Assembly: GCA_030695565.1 (NCBI GenBank)
Contig: JAUYRZ010000085.1
Span: 1 to 64,000, forward strand
Direction of reading: 5' to 3'
Length of the DNA: 64,000 bases
Source: Archangium sp.
GTDB lineage: Bacteria; Myxococcota; Myxococcia; Myxococcales; Myxococcaceae
The translations under genes and the position numbers were made by a program. Each line of letters starts with the position of its first letter. Position 1 is the stretch's first letter. Of this stretch, positions 26,697 to 34,114 are shown piece by piece. Under the pieces are notes generated by a model. That model saw only the letters and a program-made list of their open reading frames with translations, was not told the DNA's origin and did no database searches.

Positions 26697-27665
26697 ATGC
26701 GTCTTGCACTCGTCGTTTCGCTCATGCTGGTTGGACTCATCGTGGCCGGAGCGCCTGCCTGTGGCTCGAGCACCTGCTCGCCCCAGAACTGCCCCACCGG
26801 GTGCTGCAACGACACCGGGGTCTGCGTCGCGGGTGGTGAAAACGCGGCCTGCGGCAACGCGGGCAACTCGTGCGTCAACTGCATCGCGTCGACCCAGGTC
26901 TGTGGCGACGGCGTCTGCGTGTCCCTGGGCACCGGCGGCGGCGGAGGAGGTGGCGGCGCAACGATGGACGCGGGCACCGGCGGCGGCGCGGGCGGGGGCG
27001 CGTTCAGCTGCACGCGCACCGAGGTGGAGTGCTCCGATCAGGCCATTCAGCGGCTGGGCCTGTTGATGAACGTCGCCTCGGGTCTCATCACCACCACGCC
27101 CGACGGCGCGGACTTCAGGACCACCATCGACGCCACTGCCGGCGGTTCTTCGCCCACCGAGAGCTACGTCTACGCGCGCTTCACGGAGACGGGCCTCGAG
27201 AAGCTGCCCATCAGCGACATCACCGCGCTCGACTCGATGGATTGGGACATCGCCTTCCGCCGCTTCGTCATCCGCATCAACAGCGGCGACTCCGGGCCCT
27301 CGTGCGTGGCGGCCCAGGTGCTCGCGCCCGGCACGACGTACGACTCGGTCACCGCGATCCCCGCAAGCTTCGTTCCCGAAGGTGACGACTTCCTCACGCG
27401 CGCTCCGGCGTGTGGCTTCGTGGATGACGGCTCGGGCCTGGGCTCGTCGCCGCGCACCTACCTGTCGACCTTCTACCAGTACACCGGCTGCGTCTCGATG
27501 ACGGGCCGGGTCTACGTGCTGCGCACCCAGCTGGGCCGTCACGTGAAGTTGATCGTGAACACCTACTACGCGACCCAGACCGCGCAGCAGACCTGTCAGA
27601 CCACCGCCACCAGCGGCGGCGCGCTGGGCGGCACCATTCGCACCCGCTGGCAGTACCTGGACTGA
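26697..27665 (+). CDS. HmuY-like lipoprotein
   Basis: The ATG at 26697 yields a lipoprotein signal with lipobox GAPAC (C22), so the protein is membrane-attached; 322 residues. It has three zones. A Cys-rich region (about 22-75, with 'CSPQNCPTGCCNDTGVCV') comes first. A Gly-rich linker (about 80-105, including eight consecutive Gly) follows. A beta-sandwich-like domain (about 110-322) carries the HmuY-type landmarks: 'YVYARFTETGLEKLP', 'DSMDWDIAFRRFVIRINSG', and a final 'VYVLRTQLGRHVKLIVNTYY'. HmuY proteins of Bacteroidetes bind heme; here heme binding is inferred from family resemblance. The Cys motif is shared by myxobacterial surface lipoproteins. A metalloprotease gene begins 5 nt after its stop, a very tight pair. 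Confidence 0.8.
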   Translation: MRLALVVSLMLVGLIVAGAPACGSSTCSPQNCPTGCCNDTGVCVAGGENAACGNAGNSCVNCIASTQVCGDGVCVSLGTGGGGGGGGATMDAGTGGGAGGGAFSCTRTEVECSDQAIQRLGLLMNVASGLITTTPDGADFRTTIDATAGGSSPTESYVYARFTETGLEKLPISDITALDSMDWDIAFRRFVIRINSGDSGPSCVAAQVLAPGTTYDSVTAIPASFVPEGDDFLTRAPACGFVDDGSGLGSSPRTYLSTFYQYTGCVSMTGRVYVLRTQLGRHVKLIVNTYYATQTAQQTCQTTATSGGALGGTIRTRWQYLD

Positions 27666-27670
27666 GCCTG

Positions 27671-29218
27671 ATGCGCGCGACCGCTCTGCTCTGCATCGTG
27701 TCGTTGGGTTGCGGTGAAGAGGCCGTCAGCCGCAAGCCGACGGTCGTCTCGCAGACGGCCGAGCTGAGGCCGACCGACACCAACAGCAATCTGATGTGGC
27801 GCTACCTGGCCACCGACACCGTCGAGTCGACCAGCGTCGATGGGGGCGCCTTCAAGGTGCACTTCACCCGCGCGGGCCCCAACGCCGTGCCGATGGGTGA
27901 TGCCGATGACAGCGGCGTTCCCGACTTCGCCGAACGCGTCGAGGAGACCTACGAGGCGGTCGGCGCGCTCTACCACGGGCCGCTGGGCTACCGCCGACCC
28001 CTGTCTGACGCGACCCTCTCGGCCAACGGAGGTGACGGCCGCTTCGACGTCTACCTGCTCGACTTCGCCCGCTCCGCTGACGGTGCGTTCCGCGTCGATC
28101 AATGCCCCTCGGTCGATCGCTGCATCGGCTCGGTGGTGCAGGAAAACGACTTCGTGAGCTACGGCTACCCCAGCGCGCTCATCGCCACCCGCATCCTCGG
28201 CAGCCACGAGTACTTCCACGCGGTGCAGGCGGCCTACGACAACGGGCAGAACGTGGTGATCTCCGAGGGCACCGCGGTGTGGGCCACCGAACGTTTCGAT
28301 CCGAGCACGCGCGACTTCGAGAACTTCATCGGTGGCTATCTCACGCGGCCGGATCGTTCGATCGACTCCCCGCCCCCGGGCCCGGTGCCTGACTTCGCGT
28401 ACGGCTCGGCGATCTTCTTCAAGTTCCTCACCGAGCGGCATGACGACGCGCTGCTCCGCAAGCTGTGGGAGCACCTCGAGAATGGCCAGGGCGATCCGCT
28501 CGAGCCGGCCGATCAAGCGAACCCCACCTGGGTGATCCAGCTCGATGCGCTGCTCAAACGTGACTACCAGTCGAGCTTCGCCGAAGAGTTCGCCGAGTTC
28601 GCCCGGTGGAACCTCTATCTCGGCGACGCGGCGGATCCCGCGCAAGCCTGGGCTGACGCCCGCCTGTACCCGCAGGTCACCATGACCAGCGTGACCGCGC
28701 CGTATCGCCTCGAGGCCTCACGCGTGTTCTACGCCTCGACGCAGTACTACTTCGTGCCCGCCGCGGGCCGAGCCACCATGACCGCCGCGTTGGTCGACAG
28801 CGAGCTGACCACCGGCGACGATCTCGACGGCATGGTGCTCTGGGTGGCCGCGCGCAAAGGCAACCGGAACACCGAGGTCGTCAAGGTCACCGCGGGCCAG
28901 ACCGTCGACGTCACCAACGGCATCTTCATCGCCGCCGTCACCAACACCAACCGCGGGGCCAACGGGGCTTCGTTGAGCCAGCGACCCGGCCTCTGCATCG
29001 GGGCCCCTGATGAGGTGGCGGCCTGCGTGAGCGCGCTGGGCGGCGTGGTGGATGCGGGCGTCGACGCAGGTTCGAGGGCGCCGGTGGATGCAGGCATGGA
29101 GGTCGATGCCGGCGTGCTGGAGCCCACCCCTCCGGCCGGGTGCGGGTGTGGAATGGGCTCGGCGCCGATGCTGTTTTTTACCCTGGCCTTCGCCGTGGGG
29201 CGTCGCCGCAGAAGCTGA
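27671..29218 (+). CDS. MXAN_6640-like secreted metalloprotease with MYXO-CTERM anchor
   Basis: 515 residues. An N-terminal signal (about 1-14, GC at its end suggests a lipobox) is followed by a beta-rich region containing a calcium-type loop (GDADDSGVPDF). The catalytic HExxH is H179-E180-H183 in GSHEYFHAVQAAYD, with the downstream Glu in ISEGTAVWATERFD; the order matches the MXAN_6640 family of putative metalloproteases. A Pro/Asp/Ala/Gly linker ('VDAGVDAG', 'VDAGMEVDAG') precedes a C-terminal anchor: CGCGMGSAPMLFFTLAF then RRRRS, the MYXO-CTERM pattern recognised by the myxosortase system. It should be processed and surface-attached. It follows the HmuY-like gene by 5 nt and probably acts with it. 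Confidence 0.85.
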   Translation: MRATALLCIVSLGCGEEAVSRKPTVVSQTAELRPTDTNSNLMWRYLATDTVESTSVDGGAFKVHFTRAGPNAVPMGDADDSGVPDFAERVEETYEAVGALYHGPLGYRRPLSDATLSANGGDGRFDVYLLDFARSADGAFRVDQCPSVDRCIGSVVQENDFVSYGYPSALIATRILGSHEYFHAVQAAYDNGQNVVISEGTAVWATERFDPSTRDFENFIGGYLTRPDRSIDSPPPGPVPDFAYGSAIFFKFLTERHDDALLRKLWEHLENGQGDPLEPADQANPTWVIQLDALLKRDYQSSFAEEFAEFARWNLYLGDAADPAQAWADARLYPQVTMTSVTAPYRLEASRVFYASTQYYFVPAAGRATMTAALVDSELTTGDDLDGMVLWVAARKGNRNTEVVKVTAGQTVDVTNGIFIAAVTNTNRGANGASLSQRPGLCIGAPDEVAACVSALGGVVDAGVDAGSRAPVDAGMEVDAGVLEPTPPAGCGCGMGSAPMLFFTLAFAVGRRRRS

Positions 29219-29236
29219 AACAGGAGGGACTCGCAC

Positions 29237-30520
29237 ATGACGTCGTCGTTGCTGGTGGTCGCGCTTTCACTCGTGGCGGGAGACGTGAATTCCCGCCGGA
29301 GCCCGGTGGTGCAGGTGGTGGAGAAGGTCTCACCCGCGGTGGTCTACGTGGGCACCGTGCAGGTGGTGGAGACCCGCTTCAGGGGCCGCGGCTTCGACGA
29401 CTTCTTCTTCGGGCCGCAAGAAGAGCGGCGCGCGGTGGAGGGCCTGGGCTCGGGGGTGATCATCGATCCTTCGGGGATCATCGTGACGAACGATCACGTG
29501 ATCCGCGGCGCCTCACAGATCCACGTGGTGCTGGCCGATGGCCGCCAGCTCGACGCCGAGGTGATCGGCAGTGACGCCGACGCCGACCTCGCCGTGCTCA
29601 AGGTGACCACCAAGGCGCCGCTGCCTGCCGCCAAGCTGGGCACCTCGGCAGATCTGATGATCGGCGAGAGCGTGATCGCCATCGGCAGCCCGCTGGGCCT
29701 CAAGAAGACGGTGACGCTGGGTGTGGTCTCTGCGCTGGGCCGCACCATTCGCCACGAAGATCGCGTCTTCAACGACTTCATCCAGACCGATGCGTCGATC
29801 AACCCGGGCAACTCGGGGGGCCCGCTGCTCAACATCGACGGCGAGGTGATCGGCATCAACTCGGCGATCATCGCCGCCGCGCAGAACATCGGCTTCGCCA
29901 TTCCCGCCGACAAGGTGCGCCGCATCGTCGCGGAGCTCACCCAGTACGGGAAGGTGCGCCCCGCCTGGGTCGGGCTCGACGTGCAGCCGCTCACCCTCGA
30001 GCTGGCGCGCCGCCTCGGCTGGGATCGCACCTATGGCGCCCTGGTCACCGCGGTCGACGAGGCCAGCCCGGCCCTCGAGGCGGGCATTCAGAAGGGCGAC
30101 ATCGTGGTGCAGGTAGGTTCGACCCAGATCGAAGACGCCGACGACCTGCGCAGCCGCCTGCGGGGCGTGACCGCCAGGAGCAAGGTCGCCATGAAGATCT
30201 TCCGCGCCGGGGCCGAGGTGCTGATCGAGCTCAGCCCCATCGAGTTCCCCCAGAAGCTGGTCGACTCCACCGTGTGGGACCGCCTCGGCCTGCGGCTCAA
30301 GCCCGGGGCGGGCGGCATGAGCATCATCGCGGTGCGGCCGGGCACCGCCTCGGGGCGCATCGGTCTCGAGCCCGGTGACATCGTGCTGCGGGTCAACCAG
30401 CAGCCGGTGGCCACCGCAGAGGCCTTCAAGGAGGCGATCATTCAGGCACGGGGCAAGCCTTCCGTGCTCCTGCTCGTGAAGCGCGGCGCAAGGGGCTACT
30501 ACTTGACCCTTCCGTTCTGA
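29237..30520 (+). CDS. Do/HtrA-family periplasmic serine protease
   Basis: 427 residues. A short signal sequence at 1-16, then a chymotrypsin-like domain with triad H87 (VTNDHVI), D117 (DADLAVLKV) and S193 (NPGNSGGPLL). Two PDZ domains follow, about 240-325 (beginning near 'PAWVGLDVQ') and 330-427. HtrA proteases degrade or refold misfolded periplasmic proteins and can process specific substrates. The protease domain has the long conserved 'GSGVIIDPSGIIVTNDHV' segment. It lies 18 nt downstream of the MYXO-CTERM metalloprotease gene on the same strand, so the two could be cotranscribed. Family is certain; which Deg subtype is not. Confidence 0.92.
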   Translation: MTSSLLVVALSLVAGDVNSRRSPVVQVVEKVSPAVVYVGTVQVVETRFRGRGFDDFFFGPQEERRAVEGLGSGVIIDPSGIIVTNDHVIRGASQIHVVLADGRQLDAEVIGSDADADLAVLKVTTKAPLPAAKLGTSADLMIGESVIAIGSPLGLKKTVTLGVVSALGRTIRHEDRVFNDFIQTDASINPGNSGGPLLNIDGEVIGINSAIIAAAQNIGFAIPADKVRRIVAELTQYGKVRPAWVGLDVQPLTLELARRLGWDRTYGALVTAVDEASPALEAGIQKGDIVVQVGSTQIEDADDLRSRLRGVTARSKVAMKIFRAGAEVLIELSPIEFPQKLVDSTVWDRLGLRLKPGAGGMSIIAVRPGTASGRIGLEPGDIVLRVNQQPVATAEAFKEAIIQARGKPSVLLLVKRGARGYYLTLPF

Positions 30521-30574
30521 CCCTGCCCAAAGAGAAGAATTGGCGGCAAGGCAGAGGCCCCGTAGCCTGCCGCC

Positions 30575-32416
30575 ATGAGTTCGTACCGGTACCAGGCGCT
30601 GGGCCCCTTGCAGGCGGGTGAGGGCTCGCGCGCGTTTCTGGGGTTGGCCATCAGCGGCGACAACAAGGCGCGCCCCGTGGTCATCATCTGGGTGCCGGAA
30701 GCGGCCGAGAAAGACCCCGAGCTGCTGGCGAAGATCAAACGCGAGACGGAGCACGCCTCCCAGCTCGATCACCCTCACATCGTGACGGTGATGGGCTTTG
30801 GCAAGCTCGACGAAGGTCACGCGCGCGTCGTGGAGTTCGCCGACGGCGAGTCGCTTCGGAAGATCCTCGATACCTGCAAGAAGATGCCGCCCCGCGTCGC
30901 CGCCCGCGTCGTGCTCGATGCGTGCACCGCCGTTCACTACGCGCACGTCGCCGGCAACGATGACGGCGCGCCCCTGGTGCACGGCGATCTGCGCCCCGAG
31001 ACGATGCTCATCTCGTTTCAGGGCGTGACCAAGGTCACCGGCTACGGCGCGCTGGCGTTCGCCCCGCGTGAGCTGGGTGGCCAGCGCGTGAAGGGCCGCC
31101 GGGTTCACTCCGCGCCCGAGCAGATCATCGGAGGCCGCGACGCCGTCTCGATCCCCACCGACGTCTACCTGCTGGGCATCACGCTGTACGAGTGCCTCAC
31201 CGGCGCCGTGCCGTGGGCTGAGCAGGCGGAATACTTCGATCACGCGGTGCTGACGCTGCCGCTGCCTCCGGCCACGCCGGGCGATCTGCCGGAGAACTTC
31301 GAGCCGATCATTCAGAAGGCGTGCTCCAAGAAAGCGCTCGACCGCTACCCCACCCCGCTCGCCATGCGCGAAGCGTTGGAGGCAGCTGCCGGCTCGGAGG
31401 TCGCCACCGACGAAGAGCTGGCGAAGTTCCTCGAGACGTTGTTCCCGCAGAGCCATGAGCTGCGCGCGGCGCGCCGTCACACCATCGACGCGGGCATCGC
31501 CGACTTCGTGCGCCGGCAGTGGGCGGATCAGGAGCGCCGCGAGACGGTGCCGATGATGAAGGCCATCGACGTGCCGGCCGCGATGATTCCGCCCAGCGTG
31601 GTGGCGCCGATCCCGCCCCGCCCTGCTCCGGTCGCCGCGGCGAAAGCACCGCCGCCCGAACGCACGTGGACGCAGCCTGAAGAAGACGACGAGGCGCCGA
31701 AGAGCGACGACGGCAGCTCCTGGCCGTGGATCGTCGCGCTGGCGCTGTTCATCGCGGTGATTGCGGGCTGGTGGGCGTGGAAGAAGGCCAACGAGCCGAT
31801 TCCGGGCGTAGACATTCTGGATACGCCGCCGAAGGTGGTCGCGGCGGTGACCGATGCTGGCCCTCCGCCCGTGCTGGTGGTCGAGCCCACCCTCGTGGAT
31901 GCCGGTGAAGCAGCCGAGACCGACGCCGGAGCGACCGAGGAGGACGCAGGAATGATCGGCGCGGTGGAGCCCGGGGTCGTCGACGCTGGCGCACCCGCGG
32001 TCGTCGCAGCCGCTGAGGTCTCGATCAAGATCGACAGCTCGCCCGACGTGGAGCTGCTGCTCGAGGGCAAGTCACTCGGGCGGACGCCCTGGGCGGGCAA
32101 GCTGCCCCCGGGCCGGAAGGTCTTCACGCTGCAGAACAAGGCGTTGGCCATCTCCACCACGCGGGCGATCACGCTCACGGGTGAGCCGGTGACGCAGAGC
32201 TACACGTTCGAGAAGGGCTTCGTGTCGGTCAAGGCGCCCGAAGGTGCGGCGATCTTCATCGACGGCAACCGCGTGGGGACCGCGCCCATCAAGGGCGAGA
32301 TCCCCGTGTACGAAGGCAGCCACCGCATTCAGGTGACGGTGGGCAAGTCGAAGTGGGCCGAGCCGTTCACGCTCTACGGCGCCCAGCGGGTCTCGTTCAA
32401 CGTCGAGATCCAGTAG
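30575..32416 (+). CDS. Pseudokinase with PEGA repeats, membrane-spanning
   Basis: 613 residues: a Hanks-type kinase fold (about 5-275), a Pro/Ala linker, one transmembrane helix (about 387-405, WPWIVALALFIAVIAGWW), a DAG-rich linker and two PEGA domains (about 490-535 and 545-590). The kinase fold is catalytically altered. The beta-3 position reads 'VVIIWV' with W39 where the ATP-binding Lys belongs. The catalytic loop is HGDLRPET (136-143), with the Asp kept but K changed to R and the Asn to Thr. The DFG motif is replaced by GYG (156-158). Thus it probably does not phosphorylate; pseudokinases of this kind bind ligands or scaffold. PEGA domains are extracytoplasmic beta modules often found with such kinases. 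The partner is not visible. Confidence 0.85.
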   Translation: MSSYRYQALGPLQAGEGSRAFLGLAISGDNKARPVVIIWVPEAAEKDPELLAKIKRETEHASQLDHPHIVTVMGFGKLDEGHARVVEFADGESLRKILDTCKKMPPRVAARVVLDACTAVHYAHVAGNDDGAPLVHGDLRPETMLISFQGVTKVTGYGALAFAPRELGGQRVKGRRVHSAPEQIIGGRDAVSIPTDVYLLGITLYECLTGAVPWAEQAEYFDHAVLTLPLPPATPGDLPENFEPIIQKACSKKALDRYPTPLAMREALEAAAGSEVATDEELAKFLETLFPQSHELRAARRHTIDAGIADFVRRQWADQERRETVPMMKAIDVPAAMIPPSVVAPIPPRPAPVAAAKAPPPERTWTQPEEDDEAPKSDDGSSWPWIVALALFIAVIAGWWAWKKANEPIPGVDILDTPPKVVAAVTDAGPPPVLVVEPTLVDAGEAAETDAGATEEDAGMIGAVEPGVVDAGAPAVVAAAEVSIKIDSSPDVELLLEGKSLGRTPWAGKLPPGRKVFTLQNKALAISTTRAITLTGEPVTQSYTFEKGFVSVKAPEGAAIFIDGNRVGTAPIKGEIPVYEGSHRIQVTVGKSKWAEPFTLYGAQRVSFNVEIQ

Positions 32417-32530
32417 CGAATCGTGGTTCCCCTCTCCCTCGGAGCGAAGCCGTTCCAGCGGAACGCTGGGCGCGCGCAGCTGAAGCGAAGCGGAAGATGC
32501 GCCGAGGCGAAGCGACCCAGGAGGCGGGCC

Positions 32531-33700
32531 TCAGCTCGACATCGCCTTGCGAGCGCGAATGAGCGCCTCGTAGCTGCGAGTCACGCTCTGAGACAAGATC
32601 AACAACTCCCCGACGTCGGGGGGCGTGAGCTTGTCGGGCCCGTGATCCACATAGAGCAGGTGCACGAGCTTCCCGCGCACGAGCAACGGCAGAATCACCG
32701 CCGTCTGCGGGTACCCGCCCCCGAGCAGCTCGTAGAACACGTCCATGCCCGGCGTGCGCTTCATCGGCCCGATGAAGTGCGACTTCAGATCGCGCACGAG
32801 CTTGAACGTATTGGCCTCACGCAGCGTGACGCCGATGCGCCGCACCGCACGAACCGTGACGCCCTTGCCCATGCCCTTCCACCCGGTGACCAGATCACCC
32901 TGCACGTTGAGCAGCAGACTCCGGCGGAACTTGCTGCGAGCGAACTGCAGCACGGTGAGCGCGATGTCTTCGCGGTTGGTGCTGGTCAGCAGCTGCTTCT
33001 GGGCTTCGGGGAACGTGAGCGGCGGCGCCTGCACCTCGGCGCTCACCCCCGTGGGATGCGGCGCTGACGGCAGCGGAGCGGGGATCGAAGGCGCCACTTC
33101 GTCTTCGATCAACGCGCCGTCGATGATCTCTTCCTCTTCGCCCTGCGCCGAGTCGACCGCCTTCGCGTACAGCTTGGCGAAGTCATCCTCATTGATGAGC
33201 TCGGCGTCGCCGGGGTTGGGCGCTTCATCTTTCTTCTTCGAAGGCCGCAGCGCGTGCACGTCGATGGGCCGCATCGGCCGGAACGCCTTGCAGTGCGCGC
33301 GCAGCAACTGGTTCATGCGGAACTCGGGGATGACCACCGTCACCACGCGCTTGCCCGCCTTGAAGCCCAGCGCGTCGGTCGCCTTGAGCTGCGCGGGCCC
33401 GAGCACGGCCACGGTGATGCGCGTGGCATCGATGCGCATCGGGAGCACGTCTTCGTCGTCGTAGAACTGCCGGCTCACCAGCGCCAACGCCGTGGGATCG
33501 GGGACCATCTCGCCCGAGGCGAAGGGCAAGGCGTGCTGCTTGCCGAGCATGCGCGCGAGGTCGGCTTCTTTGAGAAACCCCAGCTCGACGAGGTTGGTGC
33601 CGAGCCGCCCGCCGTGCACGACCTGCGTCTCGAGGGCTTCCTCGAGCTGGTCCGGTTGGACCAGCTTCTCAGCCAGAAGCAGTTCACCCAGTCGCGGCAC
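32531..33700 (-). CDS. MshEN-domain (GspE N-terminal-like) protein
   Basis: 389 residues. The N-terminal part (about 1-145) has the two-helix plus beta pattern of MshEN/GspE-N domains: 'RLGELLLAEKLVQPDQLEEALETQVVHGGRLGTNLVELGFL...LARMLGKQHALPF'. In other proteins MshEN binds cyclic di-GMP and opens type II secretion or type IV pilus ATPases. Here the ATPase domain is missing; a central acidic, Pro-rich linker (about 175-235) leads to a C-terminal domain with alternating strands and helices ('TVRAVRRIGVTLREANTF', 'AVILPLLVRGKLVHLLYVDHG') of the GAF-like type. Cyclic di-GMP binding is possible but inferred. It is 12 nt upstream of the VOC gene stop in the opposite reading sense of order, sharing the strand. 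Confidence 0.75.
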   Translation of the reverse strand: MPRLGELLLAEKLVQPDQLEEALETQVVHGGRLGTNLVELGFLKEADLARMLGKQHALPFASGEMVPDPTALALVSRQFYDDEDVLPMRIDATRITVAVLGPAQLKATDALGFKAGKRVVTVVIPEFRMNQLLRAHCKAFRPMRPIDVHALRPSKKKDEAPNPGDAELINEDDFAKLYAKAVDSAQGEEEEIIDGALIEDEVAPSIPAPLPSAPHPTGVSAEVQAPPLTFPEAQKQLLTSTNREDIALTVLQFARSKFRRSLLLNVQGDLVTGWKGMGKGVTVRAVRRIGVTLREANTFKLVRDLKSHFIGPMKRTPGMDVFYELLGGGYPQTAVILPLLVRGKLVHLLYVDHGPDKLTPPDVGELLILSQSVTRSYEALIRARKAMSS

Positions 33701-33712
33701 GCGGACCTTCTA

Positions 33713-34114
33713 TTACGGCGTCGATGGGCTGTCGTCGGGATGATGCGAGAGGCCGACCAGGTTGCCCTCGGGATCCCGAACGTAGAGGGTCCACCCGGTC
33801 TCTCGCTCAAGGGGCAGGCCGCGCCGGGCGAGCTCTTCGACGATCGTGCGCCGCTGTGAAGCCTCGATGCGCAGCGCGACCATCGAAAAGCCGATCGCGC
33901 CCGACACGCCCGCCTCCGCGCCTTCGACGGCGATGAAGCCGCCCTGGGTCTGCGCCTGAGCCGTGCTGGTGCCCACCCAGATGCTACGCAACGAGCCATC
34001 GGGGCGATGAAAACGCTTCAGCTCAGGCAGCTGAAGCAGCTCGGTATAGAAAGCCGCGACGCGAGCGACGTCACGAACCTGCACCGCCACGTGATGAAAC
34101 CCGAGAACCTTCAT
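33713..34114 (-). CDS. VOC (glyoxalase/bleomycin-resistance) superfamily protein
   Basis: The ATG at 34114 overlaps the stop of the upstream gene by 4 nt (ATGA), which sets the start. The 133-residue product begins MKVLGFHHVAVQVRDVARVAAFYTELLQL, the first strand of the vicinal oxygen chelate fold, with the metal-ligand His at 7-8 and a second half ending 'WTLYVRDPEGNLVGLSHH', giving the usual Glu/His ligand near 118-124. The substrate cannot be told; the family covers glyoxalases, dioxygenases and antibiotic-binding proteins. It closes a five-gene surface-protein operon, which is an odd place for a soluble metabolic enzyme. Confidence 0.85.
   Translation of the reverse strand: MKVLGFHHVAVQVRDVARVAAFYTELLQLPELKRFHRPDGSLRSIWVGTSTAQAQTQGGFIAVEGAEAGVSGAIGFSMVALRIEASQRRTIVEELARRGLPLERETGWTLYVRDPEGNLVGLSHHPDDSPSTP

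Noticed and set aside
32417-32530. A further REP-like copy after the pseudokinase gene
   Set aside because: Only one CCCTCTCCC arm is present without the matching arm or tail, so it is at best a remnant; otherwise I see nothing in this gap.
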